Below are positions 24,951 through 36,429 of a stretch of 64,000 nt of DNA, piece by piece. A program made the position numbers and the translations under genes. The first letter of the stretch is position 1; each line of letters starts with the position of its first letter. The DNA is from Biomphalaria glabrata (lineage: Eukaryota > Mollusca > Gastropoda > Planorbidae): NCBI RefSeq assembly GCF_947242115.1, contig NC_074725.1, positions 23,045,898 to 23,109,897 on the forward strand, read 5' to 3'. The notes under the pieces are model-generated. The model searched no databases. It was given only the letters and a program-made list of their open reading frames with translations, and was not told the DNA's origin.

Positions 24951-25212
24951 ACAAAGTTTATAGCAACTCACTCTGTCTATCTATACGTCTGTCTGAAAAA
25001 TGTTTATACACGTTATTTCTCCGACACCCAATCTCGGATCAAGCTGAAATTTAGCACACTTATTTCTTCTACCAGACAACACAAGAATCACCTTTTAAAA
25101 AAAGTTAACAAATTAATTAATTAACTATTGGTAATTTATTATTTTGTTTGGTATCTCAAACAAGGGAAAGAAATAGACTTGACTGAAGTGGTTGTATAAG
25201 CTTTTATAAGTC
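24951..25212 (+). repeat. CTGTCTG dispersed repeat, copy 2
   Basis: It carries the landmarks CACTCTGTCTATCTAT, TTATTTCTCC, AAGCTGAAATTTAGCA, ATTAATTAATTAACTATTGG and CAAACAAGGGAAAGAAATAG in the family order. It is non-coding. Confidence 0.75.
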
Positions 25213-25261
25213 GGCGCTCTAAATTGAAACAAACAATAAATAAGTAAACAATTCTCACTAG

Positions 25262-25345
25262 TCAAATGTATCTCACTAGCAGAGTGGTTAGCATGTCCTC
25301 ACGAGAAGGTGTGAGCCACGAGTTCGACTTCACGGCGTTCCCTTT
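25262..25345 (+). mobile_element. tRNA-like SINE head
   Basis: TAGCAGAGTGGTTAGCATG resembles an A box and GAGTTCGACTTC a B box, spaced as in tRNA-derived SINEs. It sits directly after the CTGTCTG repeat. The cloverleaf is not convincing enough for a functional tRNA. Confidence 0.45.
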
Positions 25346-25816
25346 TTTTTTAAAATTATTTTGTAAATGCTTTTTAAAAACCAATGAAGGTAAAATCCAG
25401 CCAGAAATCCCTTTCTCTCACCCCCCCCCCCCCAAAATATATTTTTGTTCCCAACTGGTCCAGATTAGTTTTAGGATGATAGAGCATTGAGAAAGCTAAA
25501 AGCATGAAAAACGCTAAACAATAAAGATTTGGTTAAAATATCGCACAGATTTATTGTTGTTGATCTAGATCTACTACAAATTTAATTATCCTACATGACT
25601 GATCCAAACTAATTGATACACATTTTTACAATAACTTTGCTTTTTAAAACAAAATATTTTTTTTTTTTAGTTTCTCTTGTTGTCTCTCGAGTCACGAAAG
25701 ATACAACAAAAGTATTAAGATTGAAATCTATAATCTCACTTCGTTCGGAGATATTCATACATGGAGGTAATCACACGTGTTTAGTGTGTGTGTGTGTGTG
25801 TGTATCTGGTCTATAG

Positions 25817-26015
25817 AATAAAAGGAAAACTAACTCCTTCTTCCCTAGTGCTATTAGAGCATAGAATATGGGTTGCCTGAGCTAGCCAGGAAAACCAGTG
25901 ACTTGGCAGAATTTAAGTCATTGGTTAATATGCATGACTAAACGCATGACGCGTAGGACGTAATCATCTTTGTTTTTGAAGTAACGTCCGTATTATATAA
26001 GATAAGAAGATAAAA
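25817..26015 (+). mobile_element. LINE 3' end with GATAA-type tail
   Basis: Coding remnant: ACTCCTTCTTCCCTAGTGCT gives N-S-F-F-P-S-A-I-R-A, then [14 protein letters not shown]. It then runs through 'catgacgcgtaggacgtaat' to TATAAGATAAG. It is the best-preserved 3' end of this family in the window. Confidence 0.65.
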
Positions 26016-26179
26016 GATAAACTGTTTTGTTTCTTTAGTGAAATAATTTATTTATTGTTTGCACCTTTGACCCACTGCAGAATCAGAGTTTCTAAGGTCT
26101 TACGTTTGTAGCTTGTATTGAGTTGGTCAAATGTAAGTTACGTTAAGCGATTTGAAAAATGAAAAAGAAATAAAGAGAG

Positions 26180-26877
26180 CGTGTCCTTAAGCTATAATGA
26201 CTACGCCTGCCCCACAAACACATTTGAAACCAAAGCAATTTTTATGCAAGGTGGATCCAAGCTTTATTTTATACTTACAAATGATTCCCAAGATTTCTTG
26301 ACTTGCCTAACCCATGAATGATGCGTCCGGTGGTGGGCACAGTAGATTAAATAACCAACGCGTCATTTTTACTTACATTGTGTAATTTCTTTAGAATGGT
26401 AACTCTGATTGGGAGCGTCCTAATTCGGCCCCTCTGGACCCAGTATATTGCAATGTGGTCTAGTCCACTGATAATCCCCCTTCTTGCGACTCTTAAAATC
26501 TGTGACAGTGGAGGCGAGACTTTTGAAAACAAACCGCTTGGACCATCTGGGCTATCTAAACACTGTAGACACAGAACAATTGAACCATGTCACAATCTCG
26601 CCTGGGGCATTCAGTTTTTGTGTGTGTGTTGCCTCGAACACACTTTCATTTGAAACAATGAATTCCGATTAGATTTAAAAGAAATTGACATGGGCGGAGT
26701 TTTCTGTTTTCTTTGTTAAACTTATTGGTCTAAATAAAAACACACGTGATACAACAATTTAACATCCGGCCTTGATCTCTTCTTGAACATTCTTCATTTG
26801 AGATTTTTAGGAGCGCATCTTAAACCTTTTCCGGTACCTCAAAGCTAATTAAAGACTTCGTGGTCACCTGGACAATA
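26180..26877 (+). promoter_or_regulatory. Upstream block of paralog A
   Basis: This stretch aligns with the upstream regions of paralogs B (about 36430-37303) and C (about 43430-44224). The best-kept part is 26510-26610, with CGCTTGGACCATCTGGGCT and TCTCGCCTGGGGCAT. CACGTG at 26743-26748, followed by ATACA, is kept in all three. The minus-strand ORF 26347-26532 and plus-strand ORFs here do not survive in the sister copies. Confidence 0.5.
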
Positions 26878-29800
26878 ATGAGCTACTTTGGATACATTCA
26901 TACCAAAATGTACATCAGAAGAAAGAGAGTTAAAATCAGATTTTTACAGAATCAGATAAAATTTATGAAAAAGGTTAGTATTAGTTAAAATAAACATTTT
27001 TACCGTTTTCAAATTTCTCTCTCTGTCTCTTCTTCTCTCTGTCTCTTCTTTCTCTGTCTCTTCTTTCTCTGTCTCTTCTTTTCTCTGTCTCTTCTTTCTC
27101 TGTCTCTTCTTTCTCTGTCTCTTCTGCTCTCTGTCTCTTCTTCTTTCTGTCTCTCCTTTTGTCTTTGTCTCTCATTCTTTCTATGACTCTGTAACATTTA
27201 TTTTAACCCTGCACATCGCCATATTCTCCAACATTGGAACGGACGTCTTATATACCAAAATTTACATTCATTTGAATTCAAAGCATAAAATTGCCTTCTA
27301 TTAAAAAGCATATTAAAGCCACTGACGTTCTAATTTGTAAAGAGTAACAACTTAATAACTAATTGCTTAAAAATCGCTTATATTAAAGCGTATTAAAATT
27401 TAAGTCAAAGTGAAATTCACGCCCAACGCCTGTTTTAATTGAGCGTGGTTAGTCTGTCCATCCGTCCCAATTACATCTAAAAAATAAGAAAGATAATACA
27501 AATCCGATATATCAATATCAGGATTTTTCTTTTCTTAAAGTGAAAAGTTAAATTTTTAAAATTAAAGATTTCAGTAGTTGTTTTTTTTCTTAAAACTGCA
27601 CCATTTTTACAACTATTCACTAAAATAGTAAGAAAAAAATTAAAAAAAAAAATGAGAAGACCATATCAATAAATTGAATATCTTCTTTATATACTTTAGA
27701 GTAGTTTAGAGACATTTAGGTAAAACTAGATTGGTGAGGTATGATAAGATACTTTTTATTGATCTAATTAAATGGAAATTCAGTTTGACTACAATTGACA
27801 TCAGCCAAAGTACTGTAACAATAACATTTATAGATGCATCAGCCAAAGTACTGTAACAATAGCATTATAGATGCAAATACGAACAACAACATAATAATAA
27901 TAATAATAATAATAATCTTTATTATCCGTAAGGAAATTTGTCTTACAATTTGTGCATTACACCAAACAAAAAACATTATAACTATAAGAAACCAAAGTGT
28001 ACATTCACACCAGACGCACTCATAATTTACATGTGACAAAGTTTATACCAGATTGTTCTTATTTAATGATTTGATTGCCAGGGGAACAAAAGAGTGTTTG
28101 TGTCTGTTTGTCTTTGCTATCGGTGTCTTGTATCTCTTTTGTGATGGTAAAATCACAAAATCCTGACACAAAGGGTGATTCTTTATTTCGAGGATCTTGT
28201 TAGCTTTTTTATAGATGTTTGTCTCAAACAACTGCCCAAATGGGGTTTGTTTTTTGCCAATGATTTTGCCAGCAGCATTTAGGATTCTATTAAGTTTATT
28301 TTTATTTTTAATGCTCAGATTGCCATACCAGGCAGTGATATTGAAACTTAAAATATTGCAGATGTGAGCGTGATAAAACATAGCCAAGGCCTTTTCGCTA
28401 ACATTAAACGAGGACAGTTTTCTTAGTAGTCGTAATCTTTGCTGCCCTTTTTTGCTGATATAATCAGTATTTGCAGTAAAATTTAGTTTATTGTCTAGGA
28501 TAGTACCAAGGTATTTAAAGGTTTGCACAATTTCAATAGTCTCTCCAGCTACAGAAATAATATCATTTCCCTTCTTGTCCCTACGAAAATCGATTATCAT
28601 TTCTTTGGTTTTTTTTACATTTAGTAATAAAAAATTATCTTTACAGTATTCCTCAATGTGTTCTAGTTCTTTGAAATACTCATTTACGTCTGAGCTCTCT
28701 GAGAGCAGGGCAAGAAGAGCCGCATCATCAGCGAATTTTGTGTTGGTTGTTACACCAACACAGTTGTTGTTTATTTTCTAAAATAATGTTACATAAAAAT
28801 GTATTACGAAATTAAGTATTTTCTGTCATATAAGCTACTTGCATTTTAAATAAAATGGAAGTAAAAATAATAAAAAACTACATAACTGATTGGCTCTTTA
28901 ACAAACAATGACATCAGTAAGAGAATCCTTCAATAACATCAGTAAAGCCAAGTACACATTGAACCATATCTCCAGAACTATCAGTCTATTAGATGCATAT
29001 TAATATAAAACAATGTAATAATAATAATAACATTAATCAATGTACGTATCCTGTGGTATCATGATGTCAGTCGGACTAACAATACAGTAGTATCGGCAAC
29101 ACTTTCCAAACTCACAAATCTCTTCTTTTTGTGCTGGCGGAGATAGGGTGATGGTTTTTGATAGTTTGTACTTCATGGTAATATTCATGCTGAAAATATT
29201 GAAACCTGCTTTTTTTTTTCCTGCCTCAATGAATCACTTAGGGGGGGGGGGGGCGATTTTGAGTTTTTTTTCCACACAAACTTTCTTTGTAATTTTCTTA
29301 TTCGCTCTGTATCGCTCTGTATCGTTTTGATCGATGACAACACTTGAATTAGTCAAAATTCAACCAACCAGCCTAGCTTGCTTATCAATAAGTCGTACTT
29401 AATTTTGTTTTATATAAATTAAATAGAAAAAAATTACAAAGCTTTGGGGTCACCTTGAATTACTAACACCGACTAATAATAAAATAAATAATCTATAACC
29501 GAGTAACTCTCACGTGACCTCACTAAATGTCACATTCAAAGTCCGTCAACTACGGTGCGTGTCTATAATAATTAAGCGTCTAACATGTCTATGGCGTTTT
29601 ACATATGCCATGCTAAATTGTAACATAAATACATCAATTATACTGCATTTAACTTGAATAATGAATATGTCTTTTTTTTCTATTTTTCTAGTACAAGAAA
29701 ACTCTTCTTTGCAAGCACGACGCTGGATGCTTTCACTCCGACAGAATTATCGACCAGGTTCTCGAAGAAGGATATGACATGTTTCCAGAAGGAAAATATT

Positions 29801-30042
29801 TCACATTAGAAGACCGTCCTCGCACGTGGGACCTGACAGATATCCATTTTAGGAATCTCTTCAACATGGTGCACGGCTCCGAAGAAGACCATACGTGTGG
29901 CGCAAGACCAATGCCAGACTGTGCTGACCAAAGTATCGGTCAGGTTGAATGTGAGTGGTGCCTAGGGAATGACCAGGGCTCGGTGGATGAAGCCAGAAGA
30001 CGCCTCTCGATGGAGAAAGAGACCCTCAGAAAAAAAATGTAA
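26878..30042 (+). CDS. Paralog A of a three-gene tandem family of unknown function (148 aa)
   Basis: Exon 1 is 26878-26973 (32 codons) ending at a GTTAGT donor. Exon 2 is 29692-30042 after a pyrimidine-rich CTAG acceptor; both are phase 0, giving 148 aa. I do not recognise the family. Exon 1 shares M-S-x-x-G-Y-I-x-(S/T)-K and is strongly basic. Exon 2 shares RI..(D/N)QVL.EG(Y/F), (D/E)..(L/I)..H.(E/F)..LRNL(F/Y) spacing, the best block SIGQVECE…GN.Q..VDEA(R/K)RRLSM, and then stops, so A lacks about 42 C-terminal residues found in B and C. No signal peptide or membrane segment is visible, so it is probably intracellular. The intron holds a CT-rich repeat and a LINE. AATAAA lies at 30493. Coding status rests on the frame being kept in three diverged copies. 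Confidence 0.75.
27003..27175. repeat. CT-rich minisatellite, TCTCTGTCTCTTCTT unit, in paralog A intron
   Basis: About ten imperfect units of roughly 15-16 bp. The minus-strand ORFs at 26981-27197, with RRDRERRDRE-type low complexity, are artefacts of this repeat. Confidence 0.85.
27740..27885 (+). repeat. Dispersed repeat shared with 49070-49200, with a local 37-bp duplication
   Basis: 'gaaattcagtttgactacaa' and the following stretch up to ATGCAAATACGAAC match 49107-49190 in the same orientation. Inside it, CATCAGCCAAAGTACTGTAA occurs twice in tandem (27799 and 27837). It probably belongs to a LINE tail family. Confidence 0.6.
27888..28775 (-). mobile_element. 5'-truncated LINE (CR1/L2-type), paralog A intron
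   Basis: On the minus strand the frame opens with N-T-K-F-A-D-D-A-A-L, the reverse-transcriptase FADD box, then FLLLNVKKTKEMIIDFRR, FKYLGTILD and a 185-codon open stretch (28600-28043) containing ITAWYGNLS and a C-terminal RYK-type segment. The 3' end is followed by an ATT microsatellite (27892-27915 on the plus strand). Endonuclease and N-terminal RT parts are absent. One of the younger LINE copies here, since a long frame is still open. Confidence 0.85.
28800..29690. other. Intron of paralog A, no gene seen
   Basis: AT-rich with a G12 tract near 29241. The plus ORF 29148-29330 lacks support. Confidence 0.5.
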
Positions 30043-30492
30043 TTGTTCCAACACTTTCTTTAATTACAGAACTCGAGCATGGGTTCATAGCATTTAAATT
30101 GGGAACAAGTTGACTTTGTAATCTGATAGTCTTCTTCCCCTTCAGAATCTTATATTGATAGTATTTGTGTATGTGTACCATAGCTCCAATCGGTTATAGC
30201 CCTTCTTTGTATAATCATTTTCTATGTTCATTGGAGATATAAATATTGCTTCGACTATTCCTTTGATATGTTTTCCTTACATGTGTATGACTTGTTATAG
30301 TTTCTATAGACCTGCACATGCTCTTTCTAAAATGTATTTTTAAAATAATTAGGCCTAACTAATAATTAAAATCCTAGATTCTAGTTTTGAATGTACTTGA
30401 ACTTGAAGGGACATAGCAACAGAAATTTTGTCTTGTATAGAAAAGGAGATACTTTCAACATACACATTGATAGAGAATTACACCCTTTGTTC

Positions 30493-30498
30493 AATAAA
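30493..30498 (+). terminator. Polyadenylation signal of paralog A
   Basis: AATAAA about 450 bases after the stop codon. Sister signals lie at 40448 (B) and 48339 (C). Confidence 0.5.
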
Positions 30499-30769
30499 AA
30501 TGTTTGAATCGTAAATGTCATTTTTTTGTTTTGTTTTTTTTTAAATCGTTCTGTATTGTTAAAGAAATCAACTATTTCCTACAACCTAAAAAACCTAGAT
30601 TGAAATATTTTTAAGAAAGCTTTTCTAAGGAAAAAAACAACGAGTTTGTTTACCCACATAGTAGAAAAAAAAACACACAAAAATTAGTAAACAAGTCGCT
30701 GCTGCTACTATGGGGCTTTCTCATCCAGTGTATTTGGTCTGATGTATGTGAGAGCCAAGAAGACACAAT

Positions 30770-31170
30770 CAAAGGGTCTACAAAACTATAACATAATTAA
30801 AAGGAAAGAAAAAATAATACATAGTCCGAGAAGTAATACGAAATAATACATAAGAATAACATAATTACAATCTAAGAAAAAAAAGAAAACACAATCTAAT
30901 AAACAATAATACATTAAAAAACAGAAACACATTGTAACATATAATAACAGAAAAGAGAAGAATTAATAATTAAATAGAATAATCGACAAAGAATTACAAA
31001 GAAACACAATAAAAAAAAATAGTACTAAAATCAACAAAATGTAAGAACAAACAATAACAAATAATAAAAACACAATCATAGAGAACAAAAATTACAAAAT
31101 AACAAAACAATATGAAATAACAAGATTTCAGAGAAATAACAATACAATACACAAGAAATAACGCTAACAG
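30770..31170. repeat. A-rich degenerate repeat downstream of paralog A
   Basis: Imperfect units built on AATAACATAATTACAATCTA and similar strings. A clearer 34-35-bp version lies after paralog B (40590-41100) and a remnant after C (48430-48620), so it belongs to the duplicated segment. Confidence 0.6.
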
Positions 31171-31587
31171 AAACCAAATCATCAAGGTTTTCATAGTATT
31201 ATACCAGGAGTGCTAATACAGATCTATATTAAAACTCTGTTAGACTTTACGTGCAATGTAATTATCATAGTCTTATGTTTTATATTCGGTGTAATTGTGT
31301 ACTTGTAATTATTATTATTAGATACTAGACATATTAGTCCTTGAAACAAAAAGATCTTGGAAAAAGTAAAAGCTCGTTGATGCAGTTTACTAGAGAGTCA
31401 AGCTAAAGACCCATTAGACCAAAGGAAAAAAAAACTTGAACTTTAAATTATTTTACACTTTTGGGGAAAATTTGAATATGAGCTCAACAAACGAGGTTTA
31501 AATGAACATTTATTTAAATTGGGAATCGCAACAAAAAAAAAGTATGAAAGTGAGTGAGGGGTGGGTGTGGGTTGTAAAGCATCACAG

Positions 31588-31972
31588 GTATATGAAATCA
31601 TAGAGGGTATGAAATCATAGAGCATATGAAACCATAGAGTGTATGAAACCGTAGAGCATATGAAATCATAGAGTGCATGAAATCATAAAGTATATGAAAT
31701 CATAGAGCATATGAAATCATAAAGAATATGAAAGCATAGAGAATATGAAATCATAAAGTATATGAAATCATAGAGTGTATGAACTCAAAGAGTACATGAA
31801 ATTAAAGAGTACATGAAACCATAGAGTGTATGAAACCATAAAGTGTATGAAATCATATAGTATATGAAACCATAGAGTGTATGAAACCATAGAGTGTATG
31901 AAAACATAGAGTATATGAAATCATAAAGTATATGAAACCATAGAGTATATGAAATCATAGAGTATATGATAA
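31588..31972. repeat. 17-bp minisatellite
   Basis: About 22 tandem units of CATATGAAATCATAGAG with C/T, G/A variants. The minus-strand ORF at 31785-31976 is an artefact. Confidence 0.92.
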
Positions 31973-31979
31973 CCAATTG

Positions 31980-33239
31980 AGAAGCTGAAGTATAGTCAGA
32001 GCTTCTTTGTAGGACTAACTTTTTTGTTGTGGGCTGGTCGACCGGAAGGAGGGGGAAGTAATGCTAGAATTAACATCCGAAAAGGATTCGTTCGAGTATG
32101 CACTCCAGTTGAACGCACAAATCTTTGTTAAATAACATTAAGGTGCGCAGGATGAAAAAAAAAACAGACAGAAAGAAACTCGAAAAAGAAAGAGAGTGAG
32201 AGAAAAAAGAAAAGAGAAGAAAGAGAGCGAGTCGTTCCAATTCAATGTAACAGATACTAAAATTCATGGGCTTGAGAGGGGGGGGGGGGATCGTTACAAT
32301 GCGCACTGTTTATTGGAAGTTCAAAAAAAAGAGGTCATTTTCCAACCATAATAAATAAAATAAGTGGCCGGTGTTTTATTCTAGTACAATATAAATTCTT
32401 TTTATGAAAACAAAAGTAAAAGTTTCCAATAAATCTTTAGTAGCCAGTACATAGGTCATAAATGTAAAAAGTCTCAGCTTCTTGGGCACATTGGGAAAGC
32501 TCGACGTTGACCAATAAATAGGTTGAAAATATTGCATTGTCGTACAATTTAATGTTGGCAAGAGTATTTTATGAATGAAAGTTTGGAATGACGTCCAACG
32601 AAGAAAAACCACACCTTGACACCACTTACGTCACTCGGCTTACAGCACTACACATAAACATTTCCTGGCAAACGTGAACACATTGTATTGAATCGATAGG
32701 CCTAATTAAACATTTGCGCACCATCTTAGTGTAGGCTTTATTGGCCTCTTCACCAAAGTCAAAGCTATCTAGGCGGCTCTCCCTAATTAAAGTGTAAATA
32801 ATTAACAAAACTCGAAAAACACAATAACCAAACACACCTCGGAAAATTTAATTATATTTTTGTTCTTCCATAGTTCCATATAAAAGCTATCTACATACGT
32901 GTTTGTAAGAGTCTGTGCATTTATTAAATTAAAAAGTAAAAACAATGAATATTTATGAAATGCATTGTAATACTTTAATCGTGAATACTCTTTTTATAGT
33001 GCAACTTTTAGTCTTATAGCCTTCACAGAGCGCTAATGTCTAATCTTTTCAATGGAAGCTGAGGAGAGGAGGGGTATCTGGAAGTAGGTTTCGTGCTGCC
33101 TTTAGTCGCTAAACAAACTCTGGGATTAAAACTTCAGCCCACTTGATAGGTATCCAAACGACTCTTGTCACTCAGCCACACATTACACACCGTATACCTT
33201 ATGGTAAGAATGGTACATAAAATGTTTCACAAGGTTGAA
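31980..33239. other. Non-coding intergenic DNA
   Basis: It has a GA-rich tract at about 32150-32235, a G11 tract near 32278, and a possible degraded tRNA-like SINE near 33100-33190. No exon was found; the minus ORFs 32070-32835 show no family resemblance or splice context. Confidence 0.45.
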
Positions 33240-33740
33240 AGAATCCTTTTTTAATAGGATGAATAATAGATGTCAGGAGAATGCGTTTCTGCAGTGAAGA
33301 ATGCAAGAAAACGCTTTTGCAGCACTCCCACAGACCGCCTAGATGTCAAGAGAAAGGCCTCAACATAGCTGTTTATTGTTGTTGTTTTTTTTTTAAATTA
33401 TTTTTCGAATTATTTTTTTTTCTTCAGCGGCGATCCTCAAAGCCTTAATCTAAATTTGTGGGGTATCTTATCTTTTCAAGGAACAAATCTGTTTTATTTG
33501 CAATGAAGTATGGGCCTGTAAATTCATATTGGAATATTTTTCAAGAAAAACATTATTAAAAAGCTCCTTTTTTAATAGGATGAATAATGAGCCGTAGATG
33601 TCAGGAGAATACGTTTCTGCTGCGAATAACGCAAGAAAACGTTTTTGGCTTTGGGGCTTTTCCCCGGACCACACTGGGGGAGCTTACAGCGCTCCCTCAG
33701 ACATCCTAGCTGTCAAGAGAAAGTGCATGACTGGTTTTTT
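33240..33740 (+). repeat. Dispersed repeat with two internal copies
   Basis: AATAGGATGAATAAT, then GATGTCAGGAGAAT and CGTTTCTGC, occurs at 33255-33360 and again at 33575-33735. The second copy extends into ACACTGGGGGAGCTTACAGC. The intervening 33420-33560 part recurs reversed at about 43005-43165, and the first part reversed at 41100-41190. Those two pieces flank the hAT at 41381-42996, suggesting the hAT landed near a copy of this repeat. A related end is near 57480-57600. Confidence 0.6.
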
Positions 33741-33754
33741 TTTTTCTCCAAAGT

Positions 33755-34160
33755 TTGTGTGAGCAGGTCAGGGCAGGCGCGAGCTGTGGTGGCCTATTCT
33801 CTTCTGCTGCTCAACATTAAGTTTTATAACAGTAGGCAGGTGGTAGCTCTACTGGGTGGGCCCAATCTGTGCACCTCGGTCTGCGACCAAGGGGCTAGAG
33901 TCGCCTAAGCAACCAGACAACACAATTAACTCTACACCGGCACTACTGTCGGCACTGACCACTGGTCAAGACAAAAGAGAGCTCAACGTGGTTCCGGAGC
34001 TAGCTATAACTGGTCAGCGCGAACATATCGGAGAGCATGACGTCACGCTAATTACCTAAAACTAAACTGGACTACTGATTCCCCTAATTTGTACCTAGCC
34101 GTACGCTATAATAAAATCTAGAAAATTACTAAAGACACGGACTACACAACATTATATACC
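33755..34160 (-). repeat. LTR-retroelement-like repeat, minus copy
   Basis: Reverse-orientation relative of 11690-12585. The match is best over 33755-33925 and weakens through ACCACTGGTCAAGACAAAAG to about 34050. It is broken and non-coding; the ORFs 33645-34059 are incidental. Confidence 0.4.
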
Positions 34161-34640
34161 AAATTAAACAGCATAAAAAAAGAGAATCTTAAAAATTAAA
34201 TCTTACAAAAATACAAAAAGGAAGAAGAAAGATATTTATGTTCTAAACTCATACAGGGACCCTATACAGCTTCTAGACTTACACTTAGACTGAAATTAGA
34301 AAATAACCACTAACCTAACCTAAGCGCTAAAGACAAAAATACATAGAACTAATCAGGGACAAAGAAATGGAAACAGTGCCAACAACTCTAAGGCTAGTTA
34401 ACTATTTTTAAAACTACTTTTCCTCTACGAGTAAAACACAAATAACAGAAAAAGACTAAAACTAGCAGAAGTTATAAATAGCGGAAACTACAAACACACA
34501 GCACTGACCTATGCAAGAAGAAAAGACACTAAATTAAATTATTCTAGCCTGGCCTATATAAAGTAAATAGATCGAAATACAGATAAAAATAGATAACAAA
34601 TAGACCTGGGGTCGCACGCTCACAGTTGAGAATTTTTTTT
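34161..34640. other. A-rich non-coding DNA
   Basis: A-rich plus strand, no gene, no clear repeat boundary. Confidence 0.4.
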
Positions 34641-34649
34641 AAATTCTAA

Positions 34650-34776
34650 TATATATGTATATATGCTGTACGCGCGTTTATGCTTAGGGTTAGGGTTTAC
34701 TGGGCGTTAGGGTTAGGGTTTGGAAAAAAATCGCCCCCTCCCACTCCAAAGTTCTGGATCCGCCAGTGTCTGGTAT
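34650..34776 (-). mobile_element. MITE end containing interstitial TTAGGG repeats
   Basis: The right end GGATCCGCCAGTG, read in reverse as CACTGGCGGATCC, resembles a MITE terminus. Just inside are two TTAGGGTTAGGG blocks (34684-34697 and 34707-34719). The left end could not be fixed. The GGATCCGCCA string also occurs at 36853 and 43731 upstream of paralogs B and C. Confidence 0.5.
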
Positions 34777-34779
34777 AGG

Positions 34780-35767
34780 GCATATCTTGGCTCCTTCTGT
34801 GGCGCTGGAGGGGGTGGGGAGGCAATCGAAGCTACTGTGGGTGAACAGAATTAGTTGAATATTTCTATAGTAGAAGTAGTTTACATCATTTTGTTAGGTT
34901 ACTGCATTTTAAAGTTTGCTAAAATCTTTTTTTTTTTTTGACAAAGTTGTGTGTTCCCGTGCCTGTGTGTTTGACGGGCCTGCCACCCAAAGAGGCTCTA
35001 TCCAAGGCAAAATACAGAGAAAGTTGGTCGACAAATCTATTGTGGTGCCCCAACGGTCCCACCAAATAAGGGCTAGGTGAAGGTGTGAAGGTGCGGGACG
35101 GGAATGGTGACACGGGTGTGCTATGTCCTGCTCTAGTTGTTGAGTCAACGAATAAAGGCTTCAAGAATTTCTGAAGGGCGAACCACAAATAGAAAAAAAA
35201 AAAAACGTAGACTTTTATTTTTGTTTTTCCGCCTCTCCCCCACCTTCCCACCCCCAATGTATCTATTTTCCTTTACCCTGATCTCTTTACCTCCTTCACC
35301 CCACCCAGCCGTGATCTCTGTGACACCATATCGAAAGGGCCGACCCGGCCATTTTACTTTGTGGCTCTGAGGTCCCGTCCAACTTCTCTCTTTTTTTTTC
35401 TTCTTGTCCATTGACAAGGGACTCTACCACCTTTGTCATAGTCGAATATTTCTGTGTCCTGAGTGGGGAGGGAGATGGGAGGTATAGACAGATGAACTCA
35501 ATGTTTATCTACCTTTAAGAAATGGCCTAATAGAAAATAATCTAACTATTGTTTAGGCCTATCAAGTCGTATGACTTCCGGTCGTCATCTCGATGGTTCA
35601 TCGTCCCAACCCTGCCCGAATCCATCCTTTTGTTGCTCTAAAGTCTATTTGCCAAGAAAGGTCGGAAGCTCTAATGCCTAATCTTCTTGTTGATCTCAAA
35701 GCTGTGAACGTTTATACCTACGAAAAAATAACACAAAATTATTTTCCGGCAAAGGCGCTATTTCTGT
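34780..35767. other. Non-coding intergenic DNA
   Basis: Overlapping ORFs on both strands (34909-35417) arise from a homopolymer-rich stretch and contradict each other. No gene is supported. Confidence 0.45.
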
Positions 35768-36160
35768 TTACAAAGCTTATATCGACTCACTCTGTCTGTC
35801 TGTCTGGTAAAATGTTTGTACACGTTATTTCTCCCATACCCTTTCTCGGGTCAAGTTGAAACTTTGCACAATTTTTAATTGGCATAGACAGGCCATGAAT
35901 CAATAAACACTAAAAAATGATTTTTTTTTTATTATTAGTAATTACTTCTTTTGTTTCATAACTACAGATGAAGTCAATCCTTCAGTATTTACAGACACGG
36001 CTAAATATTTAGGGTTTAGATAACGGAACACGTTATTTATCCTACACTCATTCTTGGATTAAGTTGAAACTTAAAAAAAAATATATTTATTGTACCTAAT
36101 AAAAAACGAACCAATAAAATTAACTAATTAGTTAATTAATTACGGATAAATATTTTTTAT
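35768..36160 (+). repeat. CTGTCTG dispersed repeat, copy 3, partly duplicated
   Basis: Landmarks CTCTGTCTGTCTGTCTGG, GTTATTTCTCCCATAC and TCAAGTTGAAAC occur, then partly again (GTTATTTATCCTACAC, TTAAGTTGAAAC at about 36030-36075), so two family members or a nested copy are present. Confidence 0.65.
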
Positions 36161-36429
36161 ATCCAATGACGGCCGCGACTTTTATATTTTTCAGAGATAT
36201 AGTTGTAACTGCGGAGTTCTTGTCCTTTGATTAGCTTTGTTTTGTTCTTTTAAGGATTTTTTTATATTTTGCTTGTTTATTCTGTCGCGCTGCGAAGATA
36301 TAGCCATTGAAATCTGATTTGAATTCTTTCTTTCTTTGTTTTATTTTGATTTGGAAAAAGAAATAAAAAAGTAAAGAAAAGAGTGAAAAGTCGAGGTGGC
36401 GGTGGAAAATGATACTTTATTATCTGCCC

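Noticed and set aside
26981-27197. Two 62-64-aa ORFs rich in R, D and E
   Set aside because: Low-complexity translation of the CT-rich minisatellite.
34909-35417. Four overlapping ORFs of 77-112 aa on both strands
   Set aside because: Mutually contradictory frames across homopolymer runs, with no recognisable domain.
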